Shown one piece after another: positions 12,945 to 26,370 of a DNA stretch of 64,000 nt (positions within the stretch are counted from its first letter, which is position 1; each line of letters begins with the position of its first letter). A program made the translations under genes and the position numbers. The notes beneath the pieces are model-generated. The model was not told where the DNA came from. It saw only the letters and a list, made by a program, of their open reading frames with translations, and ran no database searches. The DNA comes from Moringa oleifera (lineage: Eukaryota; Streptophyta; Magnoliopsida; Brassicales; Moringaceae), in assembly GCA_021397835.1 (NCBI GenBank), contig JAJFZO010000537.1, positions 1,240,001 through 1,304,000 of the forward strand. Reading direction: 5' to 3'.

Positions 12945-13235
12945 GTATAATAAGTCATTATACCTATTTAAGGGGTTAGTTTGCTTGTTTTGTATGTCAC
13001 TGTGTTTATTTGACAAATCAGGATTAATATGTTAATATCTTTTTCTAATAAGTCCCATGCTTATTTAATAAGTCATTATTTCTATTTAATAAATCATTAT
13101 GTTTGTTTAAGAAGTCATTATACTTGATTAATATGTTGCTATGTCTATATAATAAATTCGATATACCTATTTAATAACTCATTATGTTTTTCTAATAAGT
13201 CACTATAAATGAGTAGTAAATCACTATGATTAAAT
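12945..13235 (+). repeat. ~28-bp degenerate tandem repeat (AATAAGTCATTAT type)
   Basis: About ten diverged copies of a unit reading like TAATAAGTCATTATACCTATT, clearest between 13,050 and 13,210. Confidence 0.7.
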
Positions 13236-13419
13236 ATTTAGTAATTATGCCAAAGTAAATAATATAACACAAAGTTATTGTTGAAATACATCATGTAAAA
13301 CATAGGTGCACTATTAAGTCTAAATTTAACAAAGAAAATCAATGATTTATAATGAAATAAAATTAATTCATTGAAGGGATTAAATTATAACAATTAGCTT
13401 TGTAAACATAATTTAGCTC

Positions 13420-13535
13420 AAATCAGCGCAAAATAAGAAAATAAATCAATATAAAATAAGAAAAAATAATACAAAATAATGACATAAATCAACCCAAAAT
13501 AAGAAAATAATCAATCTAAAATAAGAAATAAGATA
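13420..13535 (+). repeat. ~27-bp tandem repeat (AAAATAAGAAAATAAATCAA type)
   Basis: Four copies of a unit reading like AAAATAAGAAAATAAATCAA with small differences. Low complexity; no gene. Confidence 0.65.
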
Positions 13536-15239
13536 ATTACAAATCAAGATAGTTATAAAATAACAAATGTGAATATCTTTTGCTTTCACAATTAGATTTC
13601 TTAATATTCTTCTTATTCTTATAAAAAATATCTTAATTTATCCTTATTTTACCATTTAATTGCTATTTATTAGTTTAATAATTAAGTTGTAAATTATTTT
13701 TTCACATCTTAAATTTTTTTAAATATATATAAAAATATAAAATATAAATTCCATTTGAATTCACAACAATTACCTAATACTTTAGATCACATACCAAATA
13801 TATAATAGATACAAAATGATATAGATATAATTTTTTCTTTTCTCTTTTATTTTCTCTTTGTGTTTTGTTTTTCAAAGGAAAAGAATGAAGGGCTAAAAAT
13901 AAAGAGATTTGTGATCAATAATGAACTCATACCCATACCCATTACAAAACGAGTATATTTTGTAAAAAATAATTAATGAGTTCACTCATATTCAAATTTT
14001 GAACTTTCTTCTTATTGTACGTGTTTATCTCCAATTTTTTTTAAATAAAGAGATAAAATTATGGCAGATTAAGTAATAAACAACTATTAAAAAAAATACA
14101 GAAATCAAACAATTTGTGATTACCCAAAAAAAGAGTAAAAAACAATGCTTACTTGTTTCTTTGAAAACTATAGGAAAAAAGGTTCATATCAACTATGATT
14201 TTAGCTAAAGAAATAACATGTAAAATAGATTTAAAAAATGTATTTCTTAAAAATATACAAATATATATTGATGAAAATATAAATAATGAAGCAATACAAT
14301 CATTTGAAAATTAATTTAGAATTAATTATTTTACATATATCGTTGATTAAGATTTCTTCAATTTAAAGTAGATTTGAACAATTTAAAATATATGAAGATA
14401 TTTTTTTTTGTATAACTAAAAAAAAAAAAAAGATCCTTTGGTACAATAATTTGAAAAAAAACATATCATTATAATCTTGAGATTCATTTTGAAATAAGAT
14501 GAATTATATGATATTAGTGGTATAGATCTATTTGATGAATTAAAAGTTTTAAAAGAAACTTTAGAAATAGAATAAAAACATTACTTCAAATATTAAATTT
14601 TATAAAAACAAACTAAACTCTTTTCCAAATGCATGGATTGATTACAGAATCGTAACGGATGCCCAAAAAAAATAAATTAAAATTAATAAAATGTTATTTA
14701 CATTTAACTATTTCAAAAAAAAAAATCAATGTATTAACATTTTATCAATTAAGAAATATCAATACTTGAATATCAAAATACAATTAATGATTTTACATTT
14801 CAAAAAATAAGAAATATCAATAAAATATTATAGTTTTATGTAAAAATAATTAAAGAGGTCCATATTTTTATTTTGCCAAAAGCTCCATTAAGCTTGGAGG
14901 GTTTACTAATCAAAACTGAGTAACATAACAAAAACTTGGGTCAGCATGAGAGAATAATAGAATTATGTTTTCAATCCTATATTGCTTACAAATGGAAAGA
15001 TTAAAGGGTGAAAATTTTTTAGCCTTTTGCCAATTAGTATTTACAAAAATACTAAAATTATTAATCCATTATTTTTAGCTTAAATGATGAAAATAAAGCA
15101 ATACTATCCTCAAACAATTTGAAAAAGTTCTGTGTATTCTTTTACCTTTAACACATTGCCATGTTAAATCATTTAATGCAAAGGTAGTGAGTAATGACCA
15201 AATGCACCTCTTTATCCAATAGGTACCATTACAAACAAA

Positions 15240-16170
15240 ACATAAAATTTTGTAATAAAAAATTCTGTCAGTAAAACCCTTTAATAATAGATTAGTGACA
15301 AAAAAATTTTGTCATTAAGATCCTCGTCGTAAAAGCACCTAAGAAACATAATTTTAGGTTCGTCACCAAACTATATCAAGCCTTTCTAGTGATGTACACA
15401 CAATACGTCGCTAATAGGGCTCTAGTTAAAGGTCATATAATTTGATAATGGAATTCAAGTCTATCAATAAAAAAATCTTTAAAGAAAATCAAAAATTTTT
15501 AAACTACCAAAACATTTAGCATAGACGTGGATTCTATCAGTAGCTAGCAATAAAATTCAAGTGTATTACAAAAATATTCGTTAAAAAATATAAGTTATGA
15601 AAACATTTAGTGATAAAATTAGATTCTACCACTAGCTAGTGATAAAATTTAAGTCCACTACTAAAAAACTTTTTAAAAGATGCAAAAATTACAAACTACC
15701 AAAAAAGTTAGCCATAAACTTGGATTCTAGTGATGAGATTAAAATCTATCACTAAAAGATATTTTTAAAAAAGAATTAAAAATTATAAACTACTAGACAT
15801 TTAGGTACAAACTTGGATTCTATTGCTAAGAAACTCTTAAAAAAAATTTAAAATTAGAAACTACCAAAATATTAAGCCATTGGACTTCAAGTTCATTGCT
15901 AAGCATTTTATACTCAACAAAATAAAAAAAAAATTATAGCGAAGGTTTTTAGCTCTGTTGCTACTAATACATTTTATTATTAATATTCGTCGCAATTCTT
16001 TTATAGAAAAATTTATCAATAGACTTGAATTTTTTAACTAAATCATCATCAGTTTTTCACTAAGCTGTCATTAATTAGTTAGAAAATTAATATCATCATA
16101 ATTTTATCATTAATCCATCGCTAAATAACAATTAACTGTAAATCTATCACTATTTTGACACTTTCATATA
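15240..16170 (+). mobile_element. CACTA-type subterminal repeat region
   Basis: Four to five direct repeats of 90-100 bp (starts near 15,440, 15,533, 15,624, 15,725 and 15,818), each with an AAACTTGGATTCTA-like segment and a TATCACTAAAAAA-like segment. CACTACTAAAAAAC occurs near 15,659, close to the terminus CACTACTAAAAAAG of the CACTA element at 59,108. Other stretches read GTCGCTAATA and TTAGTGACAAAA, a vocabulary typical of En/Spm subterminal repeats. CTAGTG at about 15,392 could be a terminus. Beyond 16,170 a leader-like C/T-rich sequence begins, but no transposase could be read, so this looks like one end of a truncated or non-autonomous element. Confidence 0.5.
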
Positions 16171-17464
16171 GCGTATTGTGGTTGCATCTAATTTTATCCT
16201 CGAAACCCATCCTTTTTTTCCTTCTTTGAAACCCTTCCCTAAAACCTATCCCTATTCTCTTGTTGGTGACGATAGTGCTTGCCTTTCTTATTCCGTCTTA
16301 CTTTATACATTGGCTAGTGCTCTTTTTTTCGCTTTTTTTTTCCTTTATCGACTACCTCACTATTGAAGGAGAAGATAATTCTCTATTTTTTGTCAAAACA
16401 TCTAAAAAATCGATGCACATGAAATCCATATCCAAAACTTAGCACCTTAATCCTCACAAATTAGTCTCATTTTTGGTCGATTTCTTCTATCTCATCTCTT
16501 TTTGTCGAAGTCATGAGTTTAGTCATTTGGTTTCTACATTAGTCTTCATTGCATGTAAGAAGGTATATGGTATAAAGACTGGGTTTTTATTCATATATTT
16601 TAATCAAATATGTTTCTTTATTGATATATATATATATATATATATTGTAAATGCTTTCTAATCATATTAACTGCAAATAATAACTCATATCAAACAACTA
16701 TATCTAACAAGAATTCAAGTTTTCAAATTCATATGTTACTAAAGAGGAAGTTTTACTATTTTAGGATTATTGCTAGTTTGTGCTAATAGAAGTAAAAATG
16801 TTTTATTTGGGTAGCTTGATATTTTATTGCTTTGACACTTTCAAAATAATTTTTCTAACACTTTTTTGATAATGGTTTAATAGTTAAACTAAAATATTAT
16901 AAGATATTATATATATATATATATATATATTTGTTGAAAAAGAATATAATGAATACATATATTGTATTACTTTGAAAAATGTTATAACTTGAAGGTAAGA
17001 ATTAGTTATGTCACAAAACAACAAGTTAAATTTATGACAACTACTTGTGCATAAAGTGCTTTACATATATATTTAATAATCTTTTTCATATATGTAATAT
17101 TATTAATGAAATTTTTCATAAGAATGTTTAATTAAAATATATATTTTTATATTTACAATAATTTCAAATTCTCACGAGAAAGAATATTATGAAAATTCGA
17201 ATGATAATTTTATTGTCAAAGTTTATTTCATGTATTTATTTTTTCAATTATTAAACAATATTAAAAATATTACTAATTTTTTAGTAAAACATTCTGTTGG
17301 AATTTCATCAAATAAATTCCAACAAAACTTAATTTTTATGAAAATTTGAGTTTTTTAACATGTATTTTTTCAAAAAATTGATTTCCATGGAAATTTCCAC
17401 TGGAGCATTAAATTTGATCAACAAAATTTTATGAAATTTTAACAAAATTGTAACATTAAAATTC
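16171..17464. other. Non-coding stretch with TA microsatellites
   Basis: Contains TA dinucleotide runs at about 16,624-16,646 and 16,908-16,931. Short open frames at 16,178-16,661 have no recognisable similarity. Nothing else supported. Confidence 0.5.
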
Positions 17465-18420
17465 TGAATTTTTTCTTATGGTCACACATTGTTTTCTTTT
17501 CATGTCAAATCCATTACCATATCCTCAACCTCTTACATTATTAGTGTAGTAATATTAAGATTTTCATTGCATTCATAAGTTCATCAAAAGACCTTTTGCA
17601 TGAAGTATCATTCACCTCTAAAACTTGTACAAAATATTTTTCTATTGTTATCGAACTTGTCAAAATATCTACAAATCTTAATATAAAAGACATGTGTTTA
17701 ATGACTAAAATTTGAAGTATAATCAAGTATAATTCAAAAATATTTTATTTTTTAACTTCTCTTTTAATTGTATCTCTAAGTTCAAATGCTAATATAGTTA
17801 CTACTTCATTTTGCATATTATGTTTATTTTTAAGATAATAATTATGAATATCATCAACTTTAATGGCACTTAGATCCCCTTTTTCTCTATAAAAAAAATA
17901 GCACTATGATGTTCTTACATCACTAGATCAAACTCTACAATCAATTTAATTAAACTTAAAGAAATTTTCATTATTCTTTTGATAAATTTTCTCTTTTTTA
18001 TGAAATATGAAATTATTTTGCCACAAGATTTTCCATAATAACATTGATTCTTAATGTATATTTTTTCACTGTTCTTTCTTTTTGTTAATTTGTTCTCATA
18101 CATGTTTACCAATTGTTACATTTTCTCTTAATTTTGTTTCCAAATCAACCTGATTATTAATATTAATAATATGTTAATTACTTGTTTTGTGACTTTAAAA
18201 ATTAATACTAAAATTTTTCCAATCTTTACAATATTCATTTGCTAATTGTCTTAAATTGTGCTTTAAGCTAAACAATTTGCAACAAAAGCAAAATACTTTA
18301 TCTAAAGCTGTTGCATATGCTTGTCATTCCCTGTCATACTTTTCTCCATTTGACATAATTTTTGAATATAATGAATTTTGGAGAGCTATCTAAAGTTTTC
18401 ATCTTTTAAAGAATATAAAA
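17465..18420 (-). pseudogene. hAT transposase relic A (ZMYM1/TTF-type, DUF4371), 3'-truncated
   Basis: The minus strand, through frameshifts, shows the N-terminal and middle parts of a plant hAT transposase of the kind annotated as zinc-finger MYM-type protein 1-like. Visible are GEKYDREWQAYA and KVFCFCCKLF near 18,265-18,340 (TTF zinc-finger region), LANEYCKDWKNFS near 18,205-18,250, then DUF4371-like blocks with FVDILTSS and VLEVNDTSCKRSFDELMN near 17,560-17,680, and finally a GYGNGFDMKRK segment near 17,490-17,510 where similarity stops. The catalytic remainder and the C-terminal dimerisation region are absent. A longer relative is at 23,062-26,370. Confidence 0.75.
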
Positions 18421-20599
18421 TTAGTTTTTCTAATGGGTTGTTTTTCTACTAATAAATCTCTGAAGTTTGTATCAATATTTTTTCATTTTCATGTATCATA
18501 AATATTTGTAAAAATAAACTTAATAATTTTATTTAAGTTTTCATTTGCTTCATTTATTATATTTTTCTTGTTACTTTAGTTTGTTCATTTTCTTCTAATT
18601 TATTTTCATACTCTTCATTAACAAAAAATAGTATATTCGTTACTAGTTTATATTAATTGAATTTATTCCTATTCAATTAAATTTTTTATTACATGTTGCT
18701 TATTGCAAGTAACAAATTTATTAAGTGCATGTTTTTGAGAATGAATAAATAGTTCTGTCTTTTTCTTTTTCTTACATTAATTTTTTTATATCTACAGTCA
18801 TATTTTCTAGTGAATATCTCAATAACAATTAAATAATTTAACACAAATTTAAGAACAATATACTAAACAATAACAAAACAAAAATAAAAATTCAAATAAT
18901 AATAGTTTAAAATGGTTGTATTGTTCTTGATTGAGTTAAAACGCTTAAACCATCACGCAAAAAATAAAAATATAAAATCACTGAAATAGCTAGTATACAA
19001 ACAAATTTGAGATTACTATGTATGAGATAATTAAATCTTAATTGAAAAGTGATGAAAAAAAGAAGGAAAACATACCTTTTCTAGCTCCTATAAATCTCTC
19101 TTGCAATTAGTTGTAAGAATTATGAAAATTTAATAATTGAATGATGATTTGAAGAATTAAAATCAAGAGAATAATAAGAAACTTAAAGAGCAGAGAAATA
19201 AGTTGGTGAAAGAAAAGAGGTAGAAATTGAAAAAAGAAAATTGTAAAAATTAGGTTTCAATCAAAATATATACAAAGATGTTCAATAGTTCATAAACTGT
19301 TAATGTTTAAAAATAAATTTGAAAACATATTAAAGAAGAACTAAGATAAAATTGGTCATTTGTTAGTTAAACTTTTGTAGAGTCCGTTTATCTTTTTTTT
19401 GGGCTTGAATGATATGATTGGATTATTTTGATGAAAAAGGATTCAATTAGATACAATTAGATTTTATTTCAATTATATCAATATTGTGATATATATTGTG
19501 TAATGTGGGATAGGGTAGGAATATTAATTTTTATTTATTTTAGAATTTTTAACATTGAAAAATAATATAATGTAATATTTATTACATATTTAGATTATCT
19601 TATAACTAATTTAAAAAATAATAATTAATTTAATTTTTTGTTTAAAGTTTTTCTTAATTTTTGTTGTATTTTATCTCTTTGTTAACATAAAAAATGACCA
19701 TGAAATAATTTTATAAACATAAGCAATAAAAAATTAATTATAAATATTTAATCAATAATATTGATATCTATTAAAGGAATTAGATTAATCCAAAATAATT
19801 TTTATTTAAATATCTCAAAAATTAGAGTAAAAATAATAAAATATAAAGTTTATTACAACCTTGAATTCCATTATAATTAATTAAACAATTATTAAATGTT
19901 TTTATTTATTATTTAGAAATATATTTATACTAATTTAAAATAAATTTATTCATTTAAAGTATATTAATTATGTAAATAAAAAATTTATTCCACCATACAA
20001 TAGATAATTTATCCCATCAATTCAATGAGATAAAATTATCTCATTCTTATGGGACAAAAGATGGTATGGGATAATCTTATTCCATTCCCATTAATGCTCC
20101 AAACATGGGATTGAGATAGAATTTATTCAATTTCGATCCTATCTCATTTAACAAATATGATCTAAATAAAAATAGACAAAGGAAAAGGTAATATTTATTA
20201 AAAAAATTTAAAAGTTTTAAGAAAACTTGGCCCTAAGGATCGCCTCAGTCACCTTACCCTTAAGTCAACTTTGGTTTTGATAGTATACATGAGAAAGTTT
20301 TTGTCGAAAATCTTAATGTGGATGTAGCCTTAAAACTTAAACATGTTAAAAATTGCTCTCTTGTATGAATGAGTGCATTGTGTAGCTTTAAAAATACCAT
20401 CATTGAGAAGTTATGTTTTCTTGACAAAAAAAAAAAAAAGCATCACAATACAATAAACCACTCATTTGGTTGATTCATTTTGATGTCATATTCTTTTAGC
20501 CATTAGTTGTTAAATACATAGTTTATTAAAAGAACTTAAGCATTGAATTTAACCCACTTATTCATGATCGTAATAGTATTGGAAGAAGAGTTTGTGATA
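18421..20599. other. AT-rich non-coding stretch
   Basis: No coding similarity recognised on either strand. 19,500-20,050 is almost pure A/T with short direct repeats. It separates hAT relic A from the gag of Copia relic B. Confidence 0.5.
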
Positions 20600-22960
20600 A
20601 TTAAGATACGAGCTTGAGAACTATTTTGTAGAATGATAAGATCGATCAATTAGGGTCAAATTGAAGAAATTCGTGGGGCTGGTGATTCTAGTTTGTGGAG
20701 AAAATAATTGAGATTATTATGGTCTAACATAAACTCTCTAAAATTTTGAGGACCCTAAAGAAACTATCAGCATCATAAAAGACGAGAAGTTTAAGATGCT
20801 AGAAATTATTTATTTCACCATCATACCATATCTGGCCGACAACAGCTTGTGATACGTGAACAAAGAGAAAGTATGGTTGAAGCTAGAATTAATCTCTCTA
20901 TATCATAAAGTTCCTTTATAAAGATATATGCTTAAAAGAAGAAATTATTTAGTTTAAAGATTGGCTTACAAAAGAGTTTGAGCCAATTTGAAAAATAGAA
21001 AAAAAAATAGCTATAAACCTAAGTAATATTTATGAAAAAATTATAGGATAAGAATGAAACTATTATCCTCTTTAACTTCTTCTCATAACCTCACAAGAGA
21101 TAAAATCATCCATCAAGTATGGCAAGAAAAGTCTTTCTTTAAAAAATGTGTTAGTTGCTATAAGATTCGAAAGTTAGAGATCAAAGTTGAAAAAAAGGAC
21201 ATTGATGGTGAGGCTTGATGAGGAGCAAACTTAAGGAGAGGGATCAGAAGGATGCTAGAAGGAGGAACAAATGAAAACAAAAGTCTTATCAAAGATCTAA
21301 GTCTAAGAACTTTACTAATAAGTGTTATTATCATGGCAAAGTTAGGTACATTAGGAGGTTTGGTAGAAATTTTAACAAGTAACATGAATAACAACAAACT
21401 ATAGAATTCAATGTTGCTTTTTTTAGTAACTTCTTTGATGAAGTGTGTACTGGAAATTAGTGAAACAAGGAACTCTAATGAATGGATACTTGACTCAGTT
21501 TGTACATGCTACATGAGCCTTACAAAGAGTTGTTCTTGAACTACTACTAGTATGAAAAAGGAAGGATTATGATGAAAAATGATAAAACATGTGTAGTAAA
21601 AAGTATCGGTTTAGTAGCCTTCAAGGTACATGACACTCGAACGTGTGAGGCATACCTTGAGCTAAAAAGACATTTGAATTTGTTGAGGATCCTCAAGAAA
21701 TAAAAGTTTGGTCTTTAAGTCAAAGTATAGGTTACTTAAAGTGTTAAATAGTTTTTTATTTATGCTAAAACGAGTAAAGAAGCATGGGTAATATGTCCTA
21801 TAAGGAGTCATTATCATTACTATTGCAACTACAATCACAAAGACAAGCCAACAAACTTGGCCATGTTTATGGAAAGGGGCTTCAAGAGTTCAATAAATAA
21901 AGCGAACTAGGAGAGGACAAGGTTAATCACCTAAGGTCCTATGAGTAGTGCATTAAGAGAAAATAACATAAAATCAAGTTTGCAGTAGCTACAGTGCACA
22001 AGTCCAAGAAAATACTAGACTATGTGCATGATGATTTATGTGAAGGCTAGAAGAGATTCCCATTGAGTTTGCAAATATTTTCTTTTATTTTCTTGATTTC
22101 TTTAGTAAAGTATGGGTAATTCTGTTAAGAACCAAAACTAATTATTATATTAAGATTTTTAAAAAAATGGAAGCTATTAATAGAAAAAGAAATCGATAAG
22201 AAGTTGAGGCTTTGAGAATAAATAATGGACTAGAGTTTTACAACTTCAAAGTTTAATCAATTATGCAATGAAAGTAAGATCTTAAGAATAAGTTAATAAG
22301 AAAATCCCCTTAACAATGAAGTAGCTAAAAAGATGAATAGAACTTTAATGGAAATTAAGTGTGTCGTAATAGGCTTGAAAAATATTTATAAGGTAAAGTT
22401 GTCATGATTTAGCCTATCTAATCAATCATTTAAGAGCAATAAATCTTAAGATGCCAAAGAGTAATGATATAGAAACCTCCAAACTTGGTACATTTTAAGG
22501 TGTTTAGTTTTATTATGTATGCACATTACAAAAAAGAAAAGTTAAATCCTAAACTTATGAAACAAGTTTTCTAACCTATCCAAATGGAGTAAAGTGCAAC
22601 AAGCTTTACATTAACCTTGGTACTAATTTTAAAACCCTGATTAGGGTTTTTTTTATTATGAAAGCTTTCGTGATTATGCTTTGTAAGGTGAAATCAAAGC
22701 ACTAGGTAGTTCAAAGACCGATGAAGTCATTGAAGCATCCAAGTAAGCATATTTAGGTAAAGGTAGAGATGTTCAACAAGCTACTAGCTCCACCTCACCA
22801 CAAAATTATGAGGTTGTAAATAACCTTTCATAGCAAAGACATACTATTTCTAAGTTAGAGGAGAAAGTATTAATCATGTCCCTAATCAACTTGATAACTA
22901 CAAGTTAAAGACTACAAATAAAAGCAAGTGAAAACTGAAACTGTTTTCCTTTAAGGTTAA
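20600..22960 (+). pseudogene. Ty1/Copia relic B (Tork-like): gag, protease, integrase
   Basis: The plus strand gives a worn Copia polyprotein. Gag UBN2-like sequence lies at 20,760-21,150. A CCHC zinc knuckle is readable near 21,315-21,365 (CYYHGKVRYIRRFGRNF, with two ligands altered). The protease motif reads WILDSVCTCYMS near 21,483-21,520. The pre-integrase segment with GHVYGKGLQEFNK is near 21,855-21,895, and integrase follows at 22,000-22,500 with ILDYVHDDLCEG and, further on, VAKKMNRTLMEIKC near 22,320-22,360. Numerous stops make it inactive. Similarity ends by about 22,960, and the missing RT resumes at 26,371 on the other side of a hAT insertion. Confidence 0.8.
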
Positions 22961-23061
22961 ATGAAATAATGTATTTACATTAGAAAATCTGAAGGATTTC
23001 ATGTTAAAAGAAAAGAAAATCAAGTCTCCTTACTTAAGAGTATGATTGGCTTCGAGACTTT

Positions 23062-26000
23062 TTAGGGGTTCGATGCAAAGTTTAAATTAGGTCTCAAAAG
23101 ACAAAGTTACATATGTAAAACAATAAAAAGTGAAAATAATTCTTATAATAATACAATCAAAGTTCATAAAAAAAGTTATTTTTAATAATTAAAATTCATC
23201 ATCAAATAACTTCTTAAAGCTCAATAAAATAACTAATATATATGGACAAAAATTAAGCTTCAATTGTTTAGCATTTCTACAAGCTTACAAACAAAGATTA
23301 TTATCATTTACTTCTTTTCATAAAATAAAAATCTTTTATGCAAAATATAAAAATAATTTGCTAAGCTCTAATGCACCCTTTTATGTTTTATCCTTCATAA
23401 TATTTAAAGAGTACAACATCCGTAAACTTAAAAGAAAAACATAAGTGCTAATTAATTAGTAAAAAAAAGCTTGATCTTTTAACATTTTGAGAAGCAAAAT
23501 CATCTATAAAGAATTCAAAATCAATTTTTTCCATCATTTCCTTCTTAATGCATAAAATTATCAACCCACTTAATTTTTCTGGAGATATTGTAAAATGCAC
23601 ATAAGATATTATCGATTTTTGTTTTTAAAAATGTTTTTTCTGTTTGATTCCATAATAACTAGCACAACTAACAAAAATATGAGAGCAATTAAAACATTTT
23701 AAAAAAATATATCTAAAGTTTTTACAAACTTAAGAACTTCTATGCTTGATTTCGTCTCTATCAATAAACACATTTATAACACTTATAATTTTGAAAATAA
23801 ATTATCATAATTAATATCATATTAATTTTTCATATGAGTTAAAGTTGTTTTATGATTAGCAATATATATACATTGGAACAACATCATAGGATTAAAAAAA
23901 AAGAAAAAAGCCTTTGAAAGCCTTCAATTGTCTAAATATACTCCTCAAAGATGAAATGGCAACATTAATTACAACAAGAAAAAAATAATTCATCTTAAAA
24001 CAATTTCAAAAAATTATGGAGTTTTGTCTTCATTAAACTATTTTTTGTTCATTTTTTAGGAAATATAGGATCAATATACAACATACATGTAATCTCTTTG
24101 GCTAATATTATGATAGATGTGAAACCTTCTTCTCGGTATCTTACAAAAATAACAAATCAATAATTTCTAAATCTTCATTGCAACATCAATTTGCAAACTT
24201 TCATATTGTAATTTTTGACTACCTAAGTCAAATTTTTTTCAATATATTATGTATATGGTCATGCCCAATAAAAACTTAAAATTATAAAGTTCAAGTTTTG
24301 CTAAAGATTCAATATCATTCCTTATTTTAGCATTTTCACTAATTTTTGTTAACTTAAATAAGGCTTCTCTTATTTCATTAAGTTGAGTTATTATGATTAG
24401 GTACTATTAACATGATTGTACCTTTTTTTTTTTTTTTTGTTAACAATGGCTTTAAAGTTGACTGTTGAACAGATCTTGTAAAAAAATTTATCTTTTTGTA
24501 AAATTATCAAATAAAGGACACATGCATTGCATAACTTTAGAGAATTGACATAACTTTGATACAATACTTTTCAATATGCAAATTATTAAATTAAGAGAAT
24601 GATAAGCACATTGCATGTGCCATATTCGCTTATTTATTTCAAACAATCTCTTTTATACACCTTGATTTTTTTTCCTTTCATATCAAAACCATTATCATAA
24701 CTTCGTTCTCTAGTATCACCAACACTAAAGCTTAGAGAACACTTTAAAGCAGCTTTGTAACTAATTAAAAAGCCATAACCCATGTATCTCATCAACTTTC
24801 AAGAACTTTATAAAATACTTTCTACTTTTATTGAACTACTTAACACATCTACATATTGAATTATTAAAGTCATTTTGTTCATGATGACTTGCCTCTAAAA
24901 TATAATCAAGTATCACTGAGAATATTTTCTCTCTTTTATTTTTTTTAACTATAGCACTTCTTACTTTAGAATCTCACATGAAAATCAACTTATTATGAAT
25001 TTTATGGCTAAGATAGTGATTATGAATTTTATATTTAAAATACTATTGCCTTATTAAATTAAAATTTGAAATTAATTCAAGTAGCCCCAAAAATTATTGT
25101 TATTATTTTCCCCATGAAAAGCTGAGCTATGTTTAGTATGACATTTCTCAACTGAATTAATTATAACTATAACTTTCTTTCTAATGTTCTTTTTGTTTCT
25201 TAATTTACACTTTATCTATTTGTCAATTGTTTCATTTTTTTAATATATTTTGCAAATGAATCCAAATTCTCATATTAGTTATATGCTCAATACTATTCTC
25301 ATGTTGTTTGAGCCTCTCACTTAATTGTTTCTAGTCATTAAGACCTTCATTTACAAACAATTATATTGTGCATTGACTTTGAGTAATTTACACTATAAAC
25401 AATATATTTTATTTGCATTCTTTGAGCACACTAGCCATTTTCTAGCTTGATTTATTTGATACAGTAATTCTTGTGTAATAAGAATATGATTTAAGTGTTT
25501 AGAAAGTTCATCGACACAAAACTTGCGATTATTTTCTCTTATGGGATCCTTTTATACTAAAAGAGCCTTTGTTTTAACGTCATTTATAACATTAATTTTT
25601 TTGGTTAAGTCATTATTATCATTTTGCCTTAATTCTTCATCTTTATTTATGATATTTTCTCTCAAATCTTTTTGCTTATCTCTCATAAGTCTGCCTAATT
25701 ATTCTTAATTACTTGGTTGTGCCCTTTAACTAAATCTTCAATTAAAGAACTAGTCCCAAAAATCTTATTAATAGCACATTTTTGAGTTTTAATCATCCCC
25801 TTAATTTTTTTATCTTTTATTTCTTTTCTAATCCAAATAAGGAAAGATGTTTCTACCACAAATTTCAAGATTAAAATTTTACAACACATAGAATCAATTA
25901 ACAAAGCTAATAATCAAATAAACACAACCAAACCAATGAAAAAATATAGACAAAGAGCAATAAAATCATATATGTGCTTGTCCAAATAATGCTTGAATTA

Positions 26001-26370
26001 GTCAATAACTTTATCAATGACGAAAAGAAACAAAATTGCAGAGAATTAGGAGAAGCAAAAAAGATGTTTATGTGAATCTAAGAAAAAAGATATAGATTGC
26101 ATAGGAGAAGAAGATATAAACCAAAAGAAAGCTAAAATAAAATATTTATCAAAATAAAAATCTAAAAGAAGAAGAAATTAAGTATAAGAACTTTTCGTCT
26201 TCTTATTTCTTAATCTAAAAGTTATTATATTTTAATTAATATTTGAGTTCAAATCATGCTAAATTTTCAAGCTCGAAATTTTTTTTCTTAAAATCAAACC
26301 CAAAATTCATATAAACATATATACTTTTGAGAAGCCCATGACTATGGCACCTATGCATGCCCACAATGAC
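23062..26370 (-). pseudogene. hAT transposase relic B (ZMYM1/TTF-type) inserted in Copia relic B
   Basis: Minus-strand fragments follow hAT order. A MTLIIQYVDVLSSSIKVE-like block lies near 24,830-24,890 and GYDNGFDMKGKK near 24,665-24,710 (the DUF4371/RNase-H-like region). HMQCAYHSLNL-like text follows at 24,580-24,640. The C-terminal hAT dimerisation region is readable at 23,470-23,640, with LSREKLSGLIILCIKKEMMEK then DFASQNVKR in its usual place. The left edge reads TAGGGGTTCGATGCAAAG at 23,062-23,079, resembling hAT ends of this group; the right edge is not resolved but must lie before the Copia RT restart at about 26,371. Frameshifts and stops throughout. The insertion splits Copia relic B between integrase and RT, so the hAT is younger. 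Confidence 0.75.

Larger units (their letters stand above)
11681..15239. other. AT-rich non-coding stretch
   Basis: No recognisable protein, RNA gene or transposon domain. The stretch is dominated by A/T runs and short degenerate tandem repeats, listed separately. I see nothing else to report here. Confidence 0.5.

Noticed and set aside
16178..16661. Short plus-strand open frames rich in Phe/Leu/Ser
   Set aside because: The composition reflects T-rich DNA; no recognisable transposase or host protein.
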